Below are positions 44,564 to 53,124 of a DNA stretch of 64,000 nt, piece after piece. This DNA comes from Oscillospiraceae bacterium (lineage in GTDB: Bacteria > Bacillota > Clostridia > Oscillospirales > Acutalibacteraceae): NCBI GenBank assembly GCA_910574995.1, contig CAJTCS010000011.1, forward strand, positions 1 through 64,000, written 5' to 3'. The position numbers and the translations under genes are program-made. Under the pieces are notes generated by a model. It searched no databases and was not told the origin of the DNA. It was given only the letters and a program-made list of their open reading frames with translations. Position 1 is the stretch's first letter. The number at the start of each line of letters is the position of its first letter.

Positions 44564-45097
44564 TTACGCCTCAAGCTCCCGGCGCAGGCTGCGGGGCAGG
44601 AACTTCTTCACAGCCTCCAGGAATTCCTCGCTGGGGTCAAACACCAGCAGGGTTTTGCCGGTTTTGCCGCCCTGTACGGCCAGGAACCAGGCGCCTTGCC
44701 CGTCGTGCTGGCGGCAGGCCATCAGCCGGGTGTCAAAGTGTGCGGCAGCCAGGCGCTGGGCATGCTCTTGATACAGGCCCATGCCCTCGCAGCCGTCCAG
44801 CTCGAAAGCGGCCAGGCGCTTCCGGCTGGCCTTGTGGATGATCTTGTCTACGGTGACATACCCGTTGGTCAGGCTGTATTCGAATTCCAGCAGTTGGGTG
44901 CACAGCAGTTTATAGCCGCCCCAGCAGATGCCGGCGGTGAGCAGGACGGACAGCTGGGGGAAGAGCAAAATATACAGGCACACATACATGCCCAGTGCCA
45001 TGAAGGCTGCCGCCCCCAGCACGATGCCCCCGCAAACCAGCAGGTCCTTTGGCCCCAGCCTTTTTTTGACCAGGCACTCTACATATACGTCTCCCAT
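44564..45097 (-). CDS. conserved membrane protein (DUF6106-like)
   Basis: A 177-aa protein. The N-terminus MGDVYVECLVKKRLGPKD is highly characteristic of a conserved Clostridia family that I recall as DUF6106. Two hydrophobic segments (about 20-42 and 45-65) anchor it; the rest is a soluble alpha/beta domain. Function is unknown. The ribosome binding site is GGGAG. It stands alone between two terminator regions. The family name is from memory and should be treated as tentative. Confidence 0.7.
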   Translation of the reverse strand: MGDVYVECLVKKRLGPKDLLVCGGIVLGAAAFMALGMYVCLYILLFPQLSVLLTAGICWGGYKLLCTQLLEFEYSLTNGYVTVDKIIHKASRKRLAAFELDGCEGMGLYQEHAQRLAAAHFDTRLMACRQHDGQGAWFLAVQGGKTGKTLLVFDPSEEFLEAVKKFLPRSLRRELEA

Positions 45098-45281
45098 TGT
45101 GAAAGCTCCCTTCCAAAAATATCCATGGCGGCAGAGGTAATCCTACCAATAAGTATAACACAGGAACGCCTAACGGGCAAGGGCCGTTTTCCAGGGCAGG
45201 GCGCCTCCCAGCCCTGCCCTTGGCCCCATCCGGCGCTTTTTAAAAACAACGGGCCTGGGTATTTCCCAGGCGGCACATTGG

Positions 45282-45310
45282 TTGACAAAACCTGGGCCAT
45301 ACTATAAAAT
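45282..45310 (+). promoter_or_regulatory. predicted promoter of the fabH-like gene
   Basis: A perfect TTGACA with TAAAAT at 17 bp (or TATAAA at 15 bp). The 280-bp gap before the gene also contains a GGGCAGGGCG/CAGCCCTGCCC palindromic stretch near 45196-45222. Confidence 0.75.
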
Positions 45311-45377
45311 AAGGATAAAGCTTTTCCAGGCCCTGCAGGCAGGGCGGCGGCAAAAAAACGTGACGGGGGATATCAAC

Positions 45378-46343
45378 ATGAGCTTTGAGATTTTGGGTAC
45401 AGGCAGCTTTGTGCCACAGCGGGTGGTGGACAACGGGGAGATTTCCCAGATGGTGGAGACCTCTGACGAGTGGATTGTAAAGCGGGTGGGCGTGAAAGAG
45501 CGCCGTGTGTGCACCACGGAGACGGTGACGGACTTGGGCGTGGAGGCCAGCCGCCAGGCGCTGGCGGACGCGGGCGTACAGCCCGGGGACCTGGACCTGA
45601 TCATTGGCGCCACCATCAGCGCGGACACCATTTCCCCGGGGTTGGCCGGCATGGTGCAGAACCGCCTGGGGGCCAGCTGCCCAGCCTTTGACATGAACGT
45701 GGCCTGCCCAGGCTTCCTTTTTGCCCTGGACGTGGCGGCGGGGTTTTTCGCCCGGAAAACCGTGAAGAAGGTGCTGGTGGTCAGCGCCGAGCGCATGAGC
45801 GGCCTGGTGGACTGGGCCGACCGCAGCACCTGCTGCATTTTTGGCGACGGGGCCGGGGCGGCGGTGCTGGGGCCGGGGGAGGGGTACTTGGCTTCCGAGC
45901 TGCATACACAGGGGAGCGACGATATCATCTCCATCCCCACCTGGTGGGGCAATTCCCCCTTTTACCAGCACGAATTGCCCAAAAACAAGGTGAACATGGA
46001 AGGCCAGGCCACCTATAAGTTCGCCGTCACTTCTATGGTGTCGGATATCCGCTCTGTCATGGAGAAGGCAGGCATTACCGGGGAACAGGTACGGGCGGTC
46101 ATCCCCCACCAGGCCAACTACCGCATCATCAACGAGGCCCGCCGGCGCCTGCCAGAGATTGCCCCGGAAAAGTTCCAGATGAATATCGAAACGTACGGCA
46201 ATACGTCCTCTGCCAGCGAGCCTATCCTGTTGGACCAGGTGGCCCGGGAAGGGCTTTTGAGGGCCGGGGATTATGTGGTGCTTTCCGCTTTTGGGGGCGG
46301 GCTGTCCAGCGCCTCTTGTGTTATACGCTGGACGCGCCCGTAA
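45378..46343 (+). CDS. fabH: 3-oxoacyl-ACP synthase III (FabH family)
   Basis: A 321-aa condensing enzyme that starts fatty-acid synthesis by joining acetyl-CoA and malonyl-ACP. The catalytic triad is complete: C110 in NVACPGF, H244 in IPHQAN, N275 in YGNTSSAS. It is not in a fab gene cluster and has its own promoter, so a second role (a starter unit for a special lipid or metabolite) is possible. The ATG follows GGGGGA; upstream in-frame codons lie in the promoter. Confidence 0.9.
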   Translation: MSFEILGTGSFVPQRVVDNGEISQMVETSDEWIVKRVGVKERRVCTTETVTDLGVEASRQALADAGVQPGDLDLIIGATISADTISPGLAGMVQNRLGASCPAFDMNVACPGFLFALDVAAGFFARKTVKKVLVVSAERMSGLVDWADRSTCCIFGDGAGAAVLGPGEGYLASELHTQGSDDIISIPTWWGNSPFYQHELPKNKVNMEGQATYKFAVTSMVSDIRSVMEKAGITGEQVRAVIPHQANYRIINEARRRLPEIAPEKFQMNIETYGNTSSASEPILLDQVAREGLLRAGDYVVLSAFGGGLSSASCVIRWTRP

Positions 46344-46371
46344 AGGCGGGGATAGGCAAGGCGGGCTGTAG

Positions 46372-46434
46372 CGCCCCTTTAAAAAAGGGGCGATGGGAAA
46401 AGCGGGAGCCGGGCGGCATGGCCCGGCTCCCGCT
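46372..46434. terminator. two hairpins between convergent fabH-like and dtxR-type genes
   Basis: The first stem (46372-46392) is CGCCCCTTT with its complement around AAA. The second (46401-46434) is a perfect 14-bp stem, AGCGGGAGCCGGGC. They end transcription from both sides; T-runs are short. Confidence 0.65.
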
Positions 46435-46451
46435 GGCTTATGGGGACGCCC

Positions 46452-46817
46452 TTACAAGCCTACGTGCTTGCGGATGGCCTGGAAGGTTTCTTCGCTGATG
46501 ACGTGCTCGATGCGGCATGCGTCTTCGGCGGCTGTTTCCGGGTCTACGCCCAAAGATTCCAGCCATTGGGTAAACAGGATATGCCGCTGGTACACACTGC
46601 CGGCAATGCGCTGCCCCTCTTCCGTAAGGGTGATAAAGCCATCCTTGTCCATGACAATGCAGCCCCGTTCCCGCAGGTGCTTCATGGCCACGCTGACGCT
46701 GGGCTTGCTGAACTCCATTTCAGCGGCAATGTCGATAGAGCGTACCGAACCGTTGCGCTGCTTAAGGATCAAGATGGTCTCCAGGTAATTTTCCGCTGAT
46801 TCCTGTATCTTCTTCAA
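46452..46817 (-). CDS. DtxR/MntR-family metal-dependent regulator
   Basis: A 121-aa regulator. The N-terminal winged helix (NYLETILILKQRNGSVRSIDIAAEM...KPSVSVAMKHL) and dimerisation region (about 75-121, with SLGVDPETAAEDACRIEHVISEET) match the MntR/TroR branch of the DtxR family. It lacks the SH3-like third domain, as MntR does. It should bind DNA when loaded with Mn2+ or Fe2+. The start is TTG, 10 nt after GGAGG. The boxes in the feo operon 5 kb away are plausible targets. Confidence 0.9.
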   Translation of the reverse strand: MKKIQESAENYLETILILKQRNGSVRSIDIAAEMEFSKPSVSVAMKHLRERGCIVMDKDGFITLTEEGQRIAGSVYQRHILFTQWLESLGVDPETAAEDACRIEHVISEETFQAIRKHVGL

Positions 46818-46928
46818 AAAGCTATACCTCCAGGGATGGCCGGCTCTCGGCGGCCAAAAGACAGGCCTGTGGTCTTCCGGGAAGCCCCAGCCCCACGCGG
46901 GGGAGGCCCCGGGCTTTCCTTCCCCATT

Positions 46929-46957
46929 ATTATACCGGGTTTCAGCAGGATTTGCAA
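46929..46957 (-). promoter_or_regulatory. predicted promoter of the dtxR-type gene
   Basis: On the minus strand TTGCAA and TATAAT are separated by 17 bp, about 110 bp before the TTG start. The divergent GT51 gene may use TTGAAA-17-TTATAA near 47000. Confidence 0.65.
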
Positions 46958-47105
46958 GAGGGGGCGCCTTTCACTTTTGTCACCTATGAAAGGGTTTTGA
47001 AAGAAATGGAAAGCAATTTTTATAAAACCCCTCGGGGGATTCGCAAGAAGCGGCTGGTAAGATAATACCAGGAACGGGGGATGCCCCAGGAAAGGAGCGG
47101 TGGCT

Positions 47106-47816
47106 GTGAAAGCACTGCGTTTTATAAGGAATATCCTGCTGGCGGTGGTATTGGCGGCGGCGTGCTGCGCGGGCGCGGTGGCCCTGCGGGGATACCAGCT
47201 GTACACCCAGGCGCTGGAGGAACGACCCCTATACCAACGGGTGGCCCAGGTGCGGGGCCAAGAGGGCTTTACCCCCCTGTCCAGCCTGCCAGACCTGTAT
47301 AAGGAGGCGGTGGTGGCGGTGGAGGACCACCGGTTCTACACCCACGGCGGGGTAGATTTCCTGGCTGTCGGCCGGGCCCTGTGGAACGACCTGTGCAGCT
47401 TGTCCTTCAAAGAGGGCGGCAGCACCATTACCCAACAGCTGGCCAAGAACCTGTGCTTTTCCCAGGAAAAGGAGCTGACCCGCAAGGTGGCCGAGGTGTT
47501 CATGGCCTGGGACCTGGAATCGGGCTATACGAAAGAGGAGATATTAGAGCTGTACGTAAACTGCATTTATTTTGGAAGCGGGTGCTATTCGGTGGGGGAG
47601 GCCAGCCAGGCTTACTTTGGCAAAGAGCCCCGGGACATGGACGCCCAGGAATGTACCCTGTTGGCGGGCGTGCCCAACGCCCCCTCTGTATACGACCCTA
47701 CCGTCAACCCAGACCTGGCCTCCCAGCGCCAGCGCCAGGTGGTCTCCTCCATGGTGGAGTACGACTATCTGACCCCATACGAGGCCGACGAACTGATGGG
47801 GCTTCCAGCGGCCTAA
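47106..47816 (+). CDS. monofunctional peptidoglycan glycosyltransferase (GT51)
   Basis: A 236-aa enzyme that polymerises lipid II into glycan strands at the outer membrane face. One N-terminal transmembrane segment (about 8-28) is followed by the GT51 domain. Motifs present are EDHRFYTHGGVD with the catalytic Glu, GGSTITQQLAKNL, RKVAEVFMAWDLE and KEEILELYVNCIYFG. There is no transpeptidase domain. The GTG at 47106 is preferred over one two codons earlier on spacing from AAGGAG. Confidence 0.92.
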   Translation: MKALRFIRNILLAVVLAAACCAGAVALRGYQLYTQALEERPLYQRVAQVRGQEGFTPLSSLPDLYKEAVVAVEDHRFYTHGGVDFLAVGRALWNDLCSLSFKEGGSTITQQLAKNLCFSQEKELTRKVAEVFMAWDLESGYTKEEILELYVNCIYFGSGCYSVGEASQAYFGKEPRDMDAQECTLLAGVPNAPSVYDPTVNPDLASQRQRQVVSSMVEYDYLTPYEADELMGLPAA

Positions 47817-47826
47817 AAGGCCCTCT

Positions 47827-48972
47827 TTATTCTGCCTTTTCCCCAGGCTGGAAAGAGACGGCCAGGCCGTTGACCTCCACGCCTTCGTCGGCCCGGATGA
47901 GGATATACTTTTTGCCGTCGATTACCCGGGTCTCCACCAGGTGGCCATAGTCCGCCTCTACCTTGATAGTGACGTTGGGGGTGCGCAGCTGGGTCCCCTT
48001 CTGGTCCACCAGGTTTTTGGGGCTAAGGGCTTGCTGGCCGAAGCTTTCCTCATAATGCTGGGCAAAGGCTTCAATCTTCTCCTCCGGCACCTCGCAAGAG
48101 CGCAGCACCTGGGAGAGGGTGCTTTTCGAAACGGCCAAGGGTTCGGGGTCCTTGCGGGACTTGTGGTCTTCTACCATTTCCCGCAGCCGGTCTGCCACGC
48201 CTTGTACCACGTCATAGCTGCAGGCCTCTTCCAGGCTTTCCGCAAGGACGCCCCGGAAGGTCTCTTGCTGCTGGGCAGCGGGCATGGGGGGCTCTATATG
48301 GAATAGGCCGTCGATGAATTCCGGATGGTTGTCCTCGGTCTTGCGGGTATAATACAGGGCGCTGTACAGGTTGGCGCAGCGGTCGTCAAAGGCGGGGAAG
48401 AGGAAGCCCAGCTCTGGCGGGGCCACCAGCCGGTCTATCCCCCGGTTCTGGAACATGCTGTCCGGGACGTTATAGCTGAGGGCTGGCTTTGTCTCCTTGA
48501 TGGGGCAGATGCTGCACAGTATGTACGAGTACACCTCGTTAGAGCTGTCTGGCAGGCTGCCGCCGTCTTTGGCCTGGTAGGGGATGTCGTAGCTGTCATG
48601 GGCCAGCAGGATCAGGTAGGGGCACTCCATGGCGATGCTTTCGATGACCCGCTGGTAAAAGGCGGTGATGACGCCTTCGTCCCTCAAGGCGGAATCCCGC
48701 AAGGCCATCAGCAGGCGGTGCTCGTCGCTGTCTACCACTTGCTGGGTGGAGAAGACCAGGTCGGTCAGGTTCTTCCCCAGGCCCCCCGACAGGGTGCGCT
48801 TTAATATGCCCAGGATGTTCTCCGTCTCTTCCTGGGGGGTAGAGGCAAAGGACTGCCCGAACTGGGAGGTAATCTCCCCTTGGGTGTTCACATAACAGCC
48901 GTGTACCTGGGTGATGGTGCTTTTCTCTGGTTTGAAGCGCCGGCGTATTTCGGCAATCTCTTTTTCGTTCAT
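47827..48972 (-). CDS. DUF4317 family protein
   Basis: A 381-aa soluble protein. The start MNEKEIAEIRRRFKPEKSTI and the internal YILCSICPIKETKPAL match the DUF4317 family, common in Clostridia and without known function. No catalytic motif or membrane segment is evident. The ribosome binding site is AAAGGAAAG. It converges with the GT51 gene, with only 10 bp between their stops. Confidence 0.85.
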   Translation of the reverse strand: MNEKEIAEIRRRFKPEKSTITQVHGCYVNTQGEITSQFGQSFASTPQEETENILGILKRTLSGGLGKNLTDLVFSTQQVVDSDEHRLLMALRDSALRDEGVITAFYQRVIESIAMECPYLILLAHDSYDIPYQAKDGGSLPDSSNEVYSYILCSICPIKETKPALSYNVPDSMFQNRGIDRLVAPPELGFLFPAFDDRCANLYSALYYTRKTEDNHPEFIDGLFHIEPPMPAAQQQETFRGVLAESLEEACSYDVVQGVADRLREMVEDHKSRKDPEPLAVSKSTLSQVLRSCEVPEEKIEAFAQHYEESFGQQALSPKNLVDQKGTQLRTPNVTIKVEADYGHLVETRVIDGKKYILIRADEGVEVNGLAVSFQPGEKAE

Positions 48973-49077
48973 GGTGCTTTCCTTTCTGTCCGGTTGGATT
49001 TTAGTACACCCCATTGTACCGCAGATTTTGCAAAAGCGCAAGCCCGGCCGCCCCAGGGGCCGGGCCGCGGACGCGAA

Positions 49078-49109
49078 AAGGGGGCCGTACCCACAGGTAC
49101 AGCCCCCTT
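49078..49109 (-). terminator. terminator of the feo operon
   Basis: A stem with arms AAGGGGGC and GCCCCCTT and inner GTACC/GGTAC, followed by TTTT on the minus strand, about 30 bp after the last feo-associated gene. Confidence 0.75.
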
Positions 49110-49139
49110 AGGGAGGAAGTGTTCCGTATACGCAATTTT

Positions 49140-49307
49140 TTATGTGTCTTTCCTCTTGGCAGGGTGGCAAAGGCCGCTGTTGGGGCAGCCTCCGCAGCCG
49201 CAAGAGCACCCGCCCCGGCGGTGCTTCCGGTTATATAGGCCCCGCGCGACGATGGCCAGGAACACCGCCGCGACAATGGCCCCCACGATGATGGTGGGAA
49301 GGTTCAT
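49140..49307 (-). CDS. FeoB-associated Cys-rich membrane protein
   Basis: A 55-aa protein. One membrane segment (about 4-22) is followed by a basic stretch and the cysteine cluster GGCSCGCGGC...LCH. Such proteins follow feoB in many Firmicutes and probably assist Fe2+ handling. It has a strong GAAAGGAGG ribosome binding site and lies about 117 bp downstream of feoB on the same strand. Confidence 0.88.
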   Translation of the reverse strand: MNLPTIIVGAIVAAVFLAIVARGLYNRKHRRGGCSCGCGGCPNSGLCHPAKRKDT

Positions 49308-49424
49308 AAGCCAAACCTCCTTTCGCGTGTCGTTTCCAGTATACCATAAAATGTACCGGGATGCTATCCCCCCTTGCCGGGCACGGCCCGCAAAGGGGGC
49401 GTATGTTTGCTTTGTGGGCAGGCC

Positions 49425-51578
49425 CTAAGACGCGGCCCGGGCATGCGGGCGGGGGCTGTGGTACGGGTTGGGCCGGAACAGCAGGAACAGCACGGCTGCC
49501 AGGGCCAGGAAAGCAAGGGCCGTGCCAACGCCGAACCCGCCGCCGGTGAAGAGGGAGCCCAGCTGGTACACAAGGAAGGAAGCCACATAGGCCAGGCCGC
49601 ACATGTACCCGATGGCGCCCAGGGTCCATTTCCAGTTGTTCATCTCCCGCTTGATAGCGCCCATGGCCGCAAAACAGGGTGCACACAGCAGGTTGAAGAC
49701 CATGAAGCTGTAAGCGGACAGGGCCGTGTAGTGGGTGGCAACGTTCACCAGCAGGTCGGGGTCGTCTTCGGCCACCTCCTCGCCGATGTGGAACAGCACA
49801 CCAAAGGTGGATACCACGTTCTCTTTCGCAATAAGCCCGGTAAAGGTGGCCACAGTAGACTGCCAGTCCCCAAAGCCCAGGGGGGCAAAGACAAAGGCAA
49901 TGGCCGTGCCGATGGAAGCCAGCAGAGAACTGTTGTTGTCGTCCACCATGCCGAAGGCGCCGTTTGTGAAGCCAAAGCCCTGCAGGAACCAAAGCACCAC
50001 GGAGGAAGCCAGGATTACAGTGCCGGCCCGCTTGATAAAGGACCAGCCCCGTTCCCAGGTGGCCCGCAGCACGTTGTTAACGGCAGGCACATGGTAGGCG
50101 GGCAGCTCCATGACAAAGGGGGCGGGATCTCCGGCAAACAGCTTGGTTTTCTTCAGGATAATGCCGGAGAGGACAATGGCCGCAATGCCGATGAAATAAG
50201 CGGACACAGCCACAAAGCCGCTGCCCCCGAAAAGCGCCCCGGCAAACAGGGCGATGATGGGCATCTTCGCGCCGCAGGGCACAAAGCAGGTGGTCATGAT
50301 GGTCATGCGGCGGTCGCGTTCGTTTTCAATGGTGCGGGAGGCCATCACCCCCGGCACGCCGCAGCCAGAGCCAATGAGCATGGGGATGAAGCTTTTGCCA
50401 GACAGGCCGAATTTGCGGAAGACGCGGTCCATGATGAACGCCACCCGGGCCATATAGCCCACGTCCTCCAATATAGACAGCATAAGGAACAGGACCAGCA
50501 TCTGGGGCACAAAGCCTAGCACAGCGCCCACACCGGCCACGATGCCGTCGGCTACCAGGCCTGTCAGCCATTCGGCACAGCCCCAGCCCTCCAGCAGGGC
50601 GCGGGCCCCCTCTTGCAGCCACTCGGCGCCCAGCACGTCGTTGGTCCAGTCGGTAAGGAACGAGCCAAAGGGCCCCATGGCCACCCAGTATACCAGGAAC
50701 ATGGCAGCCGCGAAAATGGGCAGGGCCAGGACGCGGTTGGTCACAACACGGTCTATCTTGTCAGAGGTGGAGAGGCTGTAGGCGGCGGCTTTCTTGTTCA
50801 CCGCCTTGCCCACCACCTGGTTGATGTACGCATACCGCTGGTTGGTGACAATGCTTTCCCCGTCATCGTCCAGCTCCTTTTCGCAGTCCTTTATATGCTC
50901 CTCCAGGTGGGCCCGCAGGGCGCTGTCCAGGTGCAGCTCCTCCAGCACCTTCTCGTCCCGCTCGAACAATTTGATGGCGTACCAGCGCAGATACCGCTCC
51001 TCTACCATGCCCTGGATGGATTCCTCCATGTGGGCGATGGCGTGCTCCACGCTGCCGGTGAACACATGGGGCAGCTCCCCCGATTGGGCCGCTTGGGCAG
51101 CGGCCACAGCTTTCTGGGCAGCCTCCAGGCCGCCCTCCCCCCTCAGGGCGCTCATCCCCACCACAGGGCAGCCCAGGGCGTGGCCCAGCTTTTGCAGGTC
51201 TATCTGATCCCCGTTCTTCTGCACTAGGTCTAGCATGTTCACGGCCACCACCACCGGGATGCCTAACTCGATCAGCTGGGTGGTCAGGTACAGGTTCCGT
51301 TCGATGTTGGTCCCGTCCACAATGTTCAAAATGGCGTCCGGCTTCTGGTTCACCAGATAGCCGCGGGCTACCACTTCTTCCAGGGTATAGGGTGAGAGGG
51401 AGTAAATGCCCGGCAGGTCCTGTATGACCACGTCCTTTGCGCCTTTCAGCCGCCCTTCCTTTTTCTCCACAGTGACGCCGGGCCAGTTGCCCACATATTG
51501 GCTGGAGCCCGTCAGGGCGTTGAACAGCGTGGTTTTGCCGCAGTTCGGGTTGCCAGCCAGCGCGATTTTGATGTCCAT
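49425..51578 (-). CDS. feoB: ferrous iron transport protein B
   Basis: A 717-aa Fe2+ transporter. The cytosolic G-protein domain has G1 GNPNCGKTTLFN, G2-region GVTVEKKEG, G3 DLPGIYSLSP and G4 NMLD. The membrane part has two Gate segments; the first contains GCGVPGVMASRTIENERDRR and the Cys-bearing CFVPCGAKMP motif implicated in iron passage. The ribosome binding site is GAAAGGGG. It lies in one operon after two feoA genes. A GTTAG-N6-CTAAC box sits just before its ribosome binding site. Confidence 0.96.
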   Translation of the reverse strand: MDIKIALAGNPNCGKTTLFNALTGSSQYVGNWPGVTVEKKEGRLKGAKDVVIQDLPGIYSLSPYTLEEVVARGYLVNQKPDAILNIVDGTNIERNLYLTTQLIELGIPVVVAVNMLDLVQKNGDQIDLQKLGHALGCPVVGMSALRGEGGLEAAQKAVAAAQAAQSGELPHVFTGSVEHAIAHMEESIQGMVEERYLRWYAIKLFERDEKVLEELHLDSALRAHLEEHIKDCEKELDDDGESIVTNQRYAYINQVVGKAVNKKAAAYSLSTSDKIDRVVTNRVLALPIFAAAMFLVYWVAMGPFGSFLTDWTNDVLGAEWLQEGARALLEGWGCAEWLTGLVADGIVAGVGAVLGFVPQMLVLFLMLSILEDVGYMARVAFIMDRVFRKFGLSGKSFIPMLIGSGCGVPGVMASRTIENERDRRMTIMTTCFVPCGAKMPIIALFAGALFGGSGFVAVSAYFIGIAAIVLSGIILKKTKLFAGDPAPFVMELPAYHVPAVNNVLRATWERGWSFIKRAGTVILASSVVLWFLQGFGFTNGAFGMVDDNNSSLLASIGTAIAFVFAPLGFGDWQSTVATFTGLIAKENVVSTFGVLFHIGEEVAEDDPDLLVNVATHYTALSAYSFMVFNLLCAPCFAAMGAIKREMNNWKWTLGAIGYMCGLAYVASFLVYQLGSLFTGGGFGVGTALAFLALAAVLFLLFRPNPYHSPRPHARAAS

Positions 51579-51607
51579 ATGTAGATACCCCTTTCCGTTT
51601 CTAAAAT

Positions 51608-51623
51608 GTTAGTTATAGCTAAC
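51608..51623. promoter_or_regulatory. metal-regulator-type box between feoA and feoB
   Basis: GTTAG-TTATAG-CTAAC, the same 5-6-5 inverted repeat seen twice upstream of the first feoA. Its position inside the operon suggests extra control, or a second transcription start for feoB. Confidence 0.6.
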
Positions 51624-51638
51624 CTTTGCCGTAAAGAA

Positions 51639-51860
51639 TCATTGGACCTCCACCATTTCCGCATCGGCCTTGCGCACAGAAAGCTCGTACCCCCGGACGT
51701 TCAGCTCCATAGGATCCCCCAGCGGGGCCACTTTTCTCACATGCAGCAGCGTCCCTTTTGTAATGCCCATATCCATGATGCGCCGCTTTACGGCGCCTTC
51801 GCCGTGTAGCTTTACAACCTGGACGGTATCGCCAACACGGGCCTCTTTCAAAGTTTTCAT
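51639..51860 (-). CDS. feoA: ferrous iron transport protein A (second copy)
   Basis: A 73-aa SH3-like domain protein: TLKEARVGDTVQVVKLHGEGAVKRRIMDMGITKGTLLHV is the FeoA pattern. It probably docks on FeoB and modulates its activity. The ATG follows GGAGGATGG. It is the second of two adjacent feoA genes, which differ considerably from each other. Confidence 0.93.
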   Translation of the reverse strand: MKTLKEARVGDTVQVVKLHGEGAVKRRIMDMGITKGTLLHVRKVAPLGDPMELNVRGYELSVRKADAEMVEVQ

Positions 51861-51879
51861 GTTGCCATCCTCCCTTTTT

Positions 51880-52092
51880 TTAAACAAAAATACGGTTTGC
51901 CATGGACTTATCCAGGGCAATGCGGCTGCCCATTACTTGCAGGACCAAGCTGCCCCCCAGGCCGCTGACCACTGTTACCGGGCTGTCTACCACGAATCCC
52001 AGCTCTGCCAAGTGTTGGCGGACCCCGTCTTGCCCGGTTATCTTGCGTATCACAGCCGGTTCGCCGGGCTTTGCCATTGTTAAAGGTACCAT
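51880..52092 (-). CDS. feoA: ferrous iron transport protein A (first copy)
   Basis: A 70-aa FeoA-type protein with IRKITGQDGVRQHLAELGFVVDSPVTVVS and the closing GSRIALDKSMANRIFV. It is the first gene of the operon, behind AAGGAGGA. Two FeoA proteins with one FeoB is a common Firmicute arrangement. Confidence 0.92.
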   Translation of the reverse strand: MVPLTMAKPGEPAVIRKITGQDGVRQHLAELGFVVDSPVTVVSGLGGSLVLQVMGSRIALDKSMANRIFV

Positions 52093-52109
52093 GTGGATCC
52101 TCCTTATAA

Positions 52110-52165
52110 GTTAGCTTTCACTAATTCTGCAGGTTTGTAAAAAGGTTAGAAATCACTAACCTTTT
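52110..52165. promoter_or_regulatory. two operator-like inverted repeats upstream of feoA
   Basis: Site 1 (52110-52125) is GTTAG-CTTTCA-CTAAT. Site 2 (52140-52165) has perfect 10-bp arms AAAAGGTTAG and CTAACCTTTT around AAATCA. With the site at 51608 they share GTTAG-N6-CTAAC. They lie downstream of the promoter, where a bound repressor would block transcription. The motif resembles DtxR-family boxes. Confidence 0.7.
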
Positions 52166-52176
52166 GGACAGTTAAC

Positions 52177-52205
52177 AGTTTACCATGGCTAACTGCGTTT
52201 GTCAA
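52177..52205 (-). promoter_or_regulatory. predicted promoter of the feo operon
   Basis: On the minus strand TTGACA and TAAACT are separated by 17 bp. Another half-site, GGCTAAC, sits in the spacer. Confidence 0.75.
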
Positions 52206-52265
52206 CCCCCGCCCCATACTTTTTTCCAGTATATGCCGCTTTTTCTTGGCAGGGGGCGCGCAAAA

Positions 52266-52290
52266 AAGGGCAGGCATTCTGCCCGCCCTT
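52266..52290 (-). terminator. terminator of the perR-rubrerythrin operon
   Basis: On the minus strand a GGGC-rich stem (AAGGGCGGGCA pairing with TGCCTGCCCTT) is followed by TTTTTT. Confidence 0.8.
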
Positions 52291-52298
52291 TTCCCAGC

Positions 52299-52517
52299 CT
52301 ATTTTTTCCCGAACAGCCCGCCAATGAAATCGCCGGCTTTGTCCAAATCCAATTTCGCTTTTACAGCCTCGGCTACCTGCCTTAACTGCTCCTGGGGCAG
52401 GTCGATACCCAGAAGCTTTTCCGCAGTGGCAATGGGATCGTTGAAAAACTGCCCCTGCAGGTCTTTGTCGCTTTTCAGCTTGTCTAAAAGCGATTCGATA
52501 TGCGCCTTGATATCCAT
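52299..52517 (-). CDS. small protein coupled to rubrerythrin, unknown function
   Basis: A 72-aa, helix-rich protein. Residues about 4-55 (ESLLDKLKSDKDLQGQF...LLGIDLPQEQLRQVAEAV) recall conserved Clostridia proteins of unknown function and, loosely, Nif11-type leader helices. The end is GDFIGGLFGKK. The ATG overlaps the rubrerythrin stop (TAATG), so it is translated by coupling. No maturation enzymes of a peptide pathway lie nearby, so a leader role is doubtful. Confidence 0.7.
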   Translation of the reverse strand: MDIKAHIESLLDKLKSDKDLQGQFFNDPIATAEKLLGIDLPQEQLRQVAEAVKAKLDLDKAGDFIGGLFGKK

Positions 52518-53059
52518 TATCCGAAATACCGCTCTAACAGGCCCTTGAAAGCCTTGCCGTGGCGGGCCTCGTCGCGGGCCATCTCGTGTACGGTGTCATG
52601 GATGGCGTCCAGGCCCAGCTCCTTGGCCTTTTTGGCGATGCCCATCTTGCCGGCAGTAGCGCCGTTCTCTGCGTCTACGCGCATCTGCAGGTTCTTTTTG
52701 GTGCTGTCGGTAACCACCTCGCCCAGCAGCTCGGCAAACTTGGCGGCATGCTCAGCCTCTTCCCAGGCGGCTTTCTCCCAATACAGGCCAATCTCCGGGT
52801 AGCCCTCCCGATGGGCCACACGGGCCATGGCCAGGTACATGCCCACTTCCGTGCACTCGCCCTGGAAATTCTCCCGCAGGCCCTGCAGCACCTCTTCGTC
52901 AACGCCCTTGGCTACGCCCACCACGTGCTCAGCAGCCCAGGTCATCTCGCCGGCCTGCTCGGTGAACTTTGCGGCGGGCGCGCCGCAGACAGGGCACTTT
53001 TCGGGGGCGGAATCCCCTTCGTGTACATAACCGCAGACCTGGCAAACAAATTTTTTCAT
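52517..53059 (-). CDS. reverse rubrerythrin (peroxide/oxygen reductase)
   Basis: A 180-aa non-haem iron protein. The rubredoxin-like iron site ([10 protein letters not shown]...CPVCG) is at the N-terminus, before the ferritin-like di-iron domain ([52 protein letters not shown]). That order defines reverse rubrerythrins, which reduce H2O2 and O2 in clostridia and are PerR-controlled there. Here perR lies directly upstream in the same operon. The ribosome binding site is AGGAGG. Confidence 0.93.
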   Translation of the reverse strand: MKKFVCQVCGYVHEGDSAPEKCPVCGAPAAKFTEQAGEMTWAAEHVVGVAKGVDEEVLQGLRENFQGECTEVGMYLAMARVAHREGYPEIGLYWEKAAWEEAEHAAKFAELLGEVVTDSTKKNLQMRVDAENGATAGKMGIAKKAKELGLDAIHDTVHEMARDEARHGKAFKGLLERYFG

Positions 53060-53124
53060 GGTAACATTCCTCCTGGTTTTTTGATTTATCCAAAAGCGCG
53101 GGCACAGTGTGCGCCGGCCTTTTG

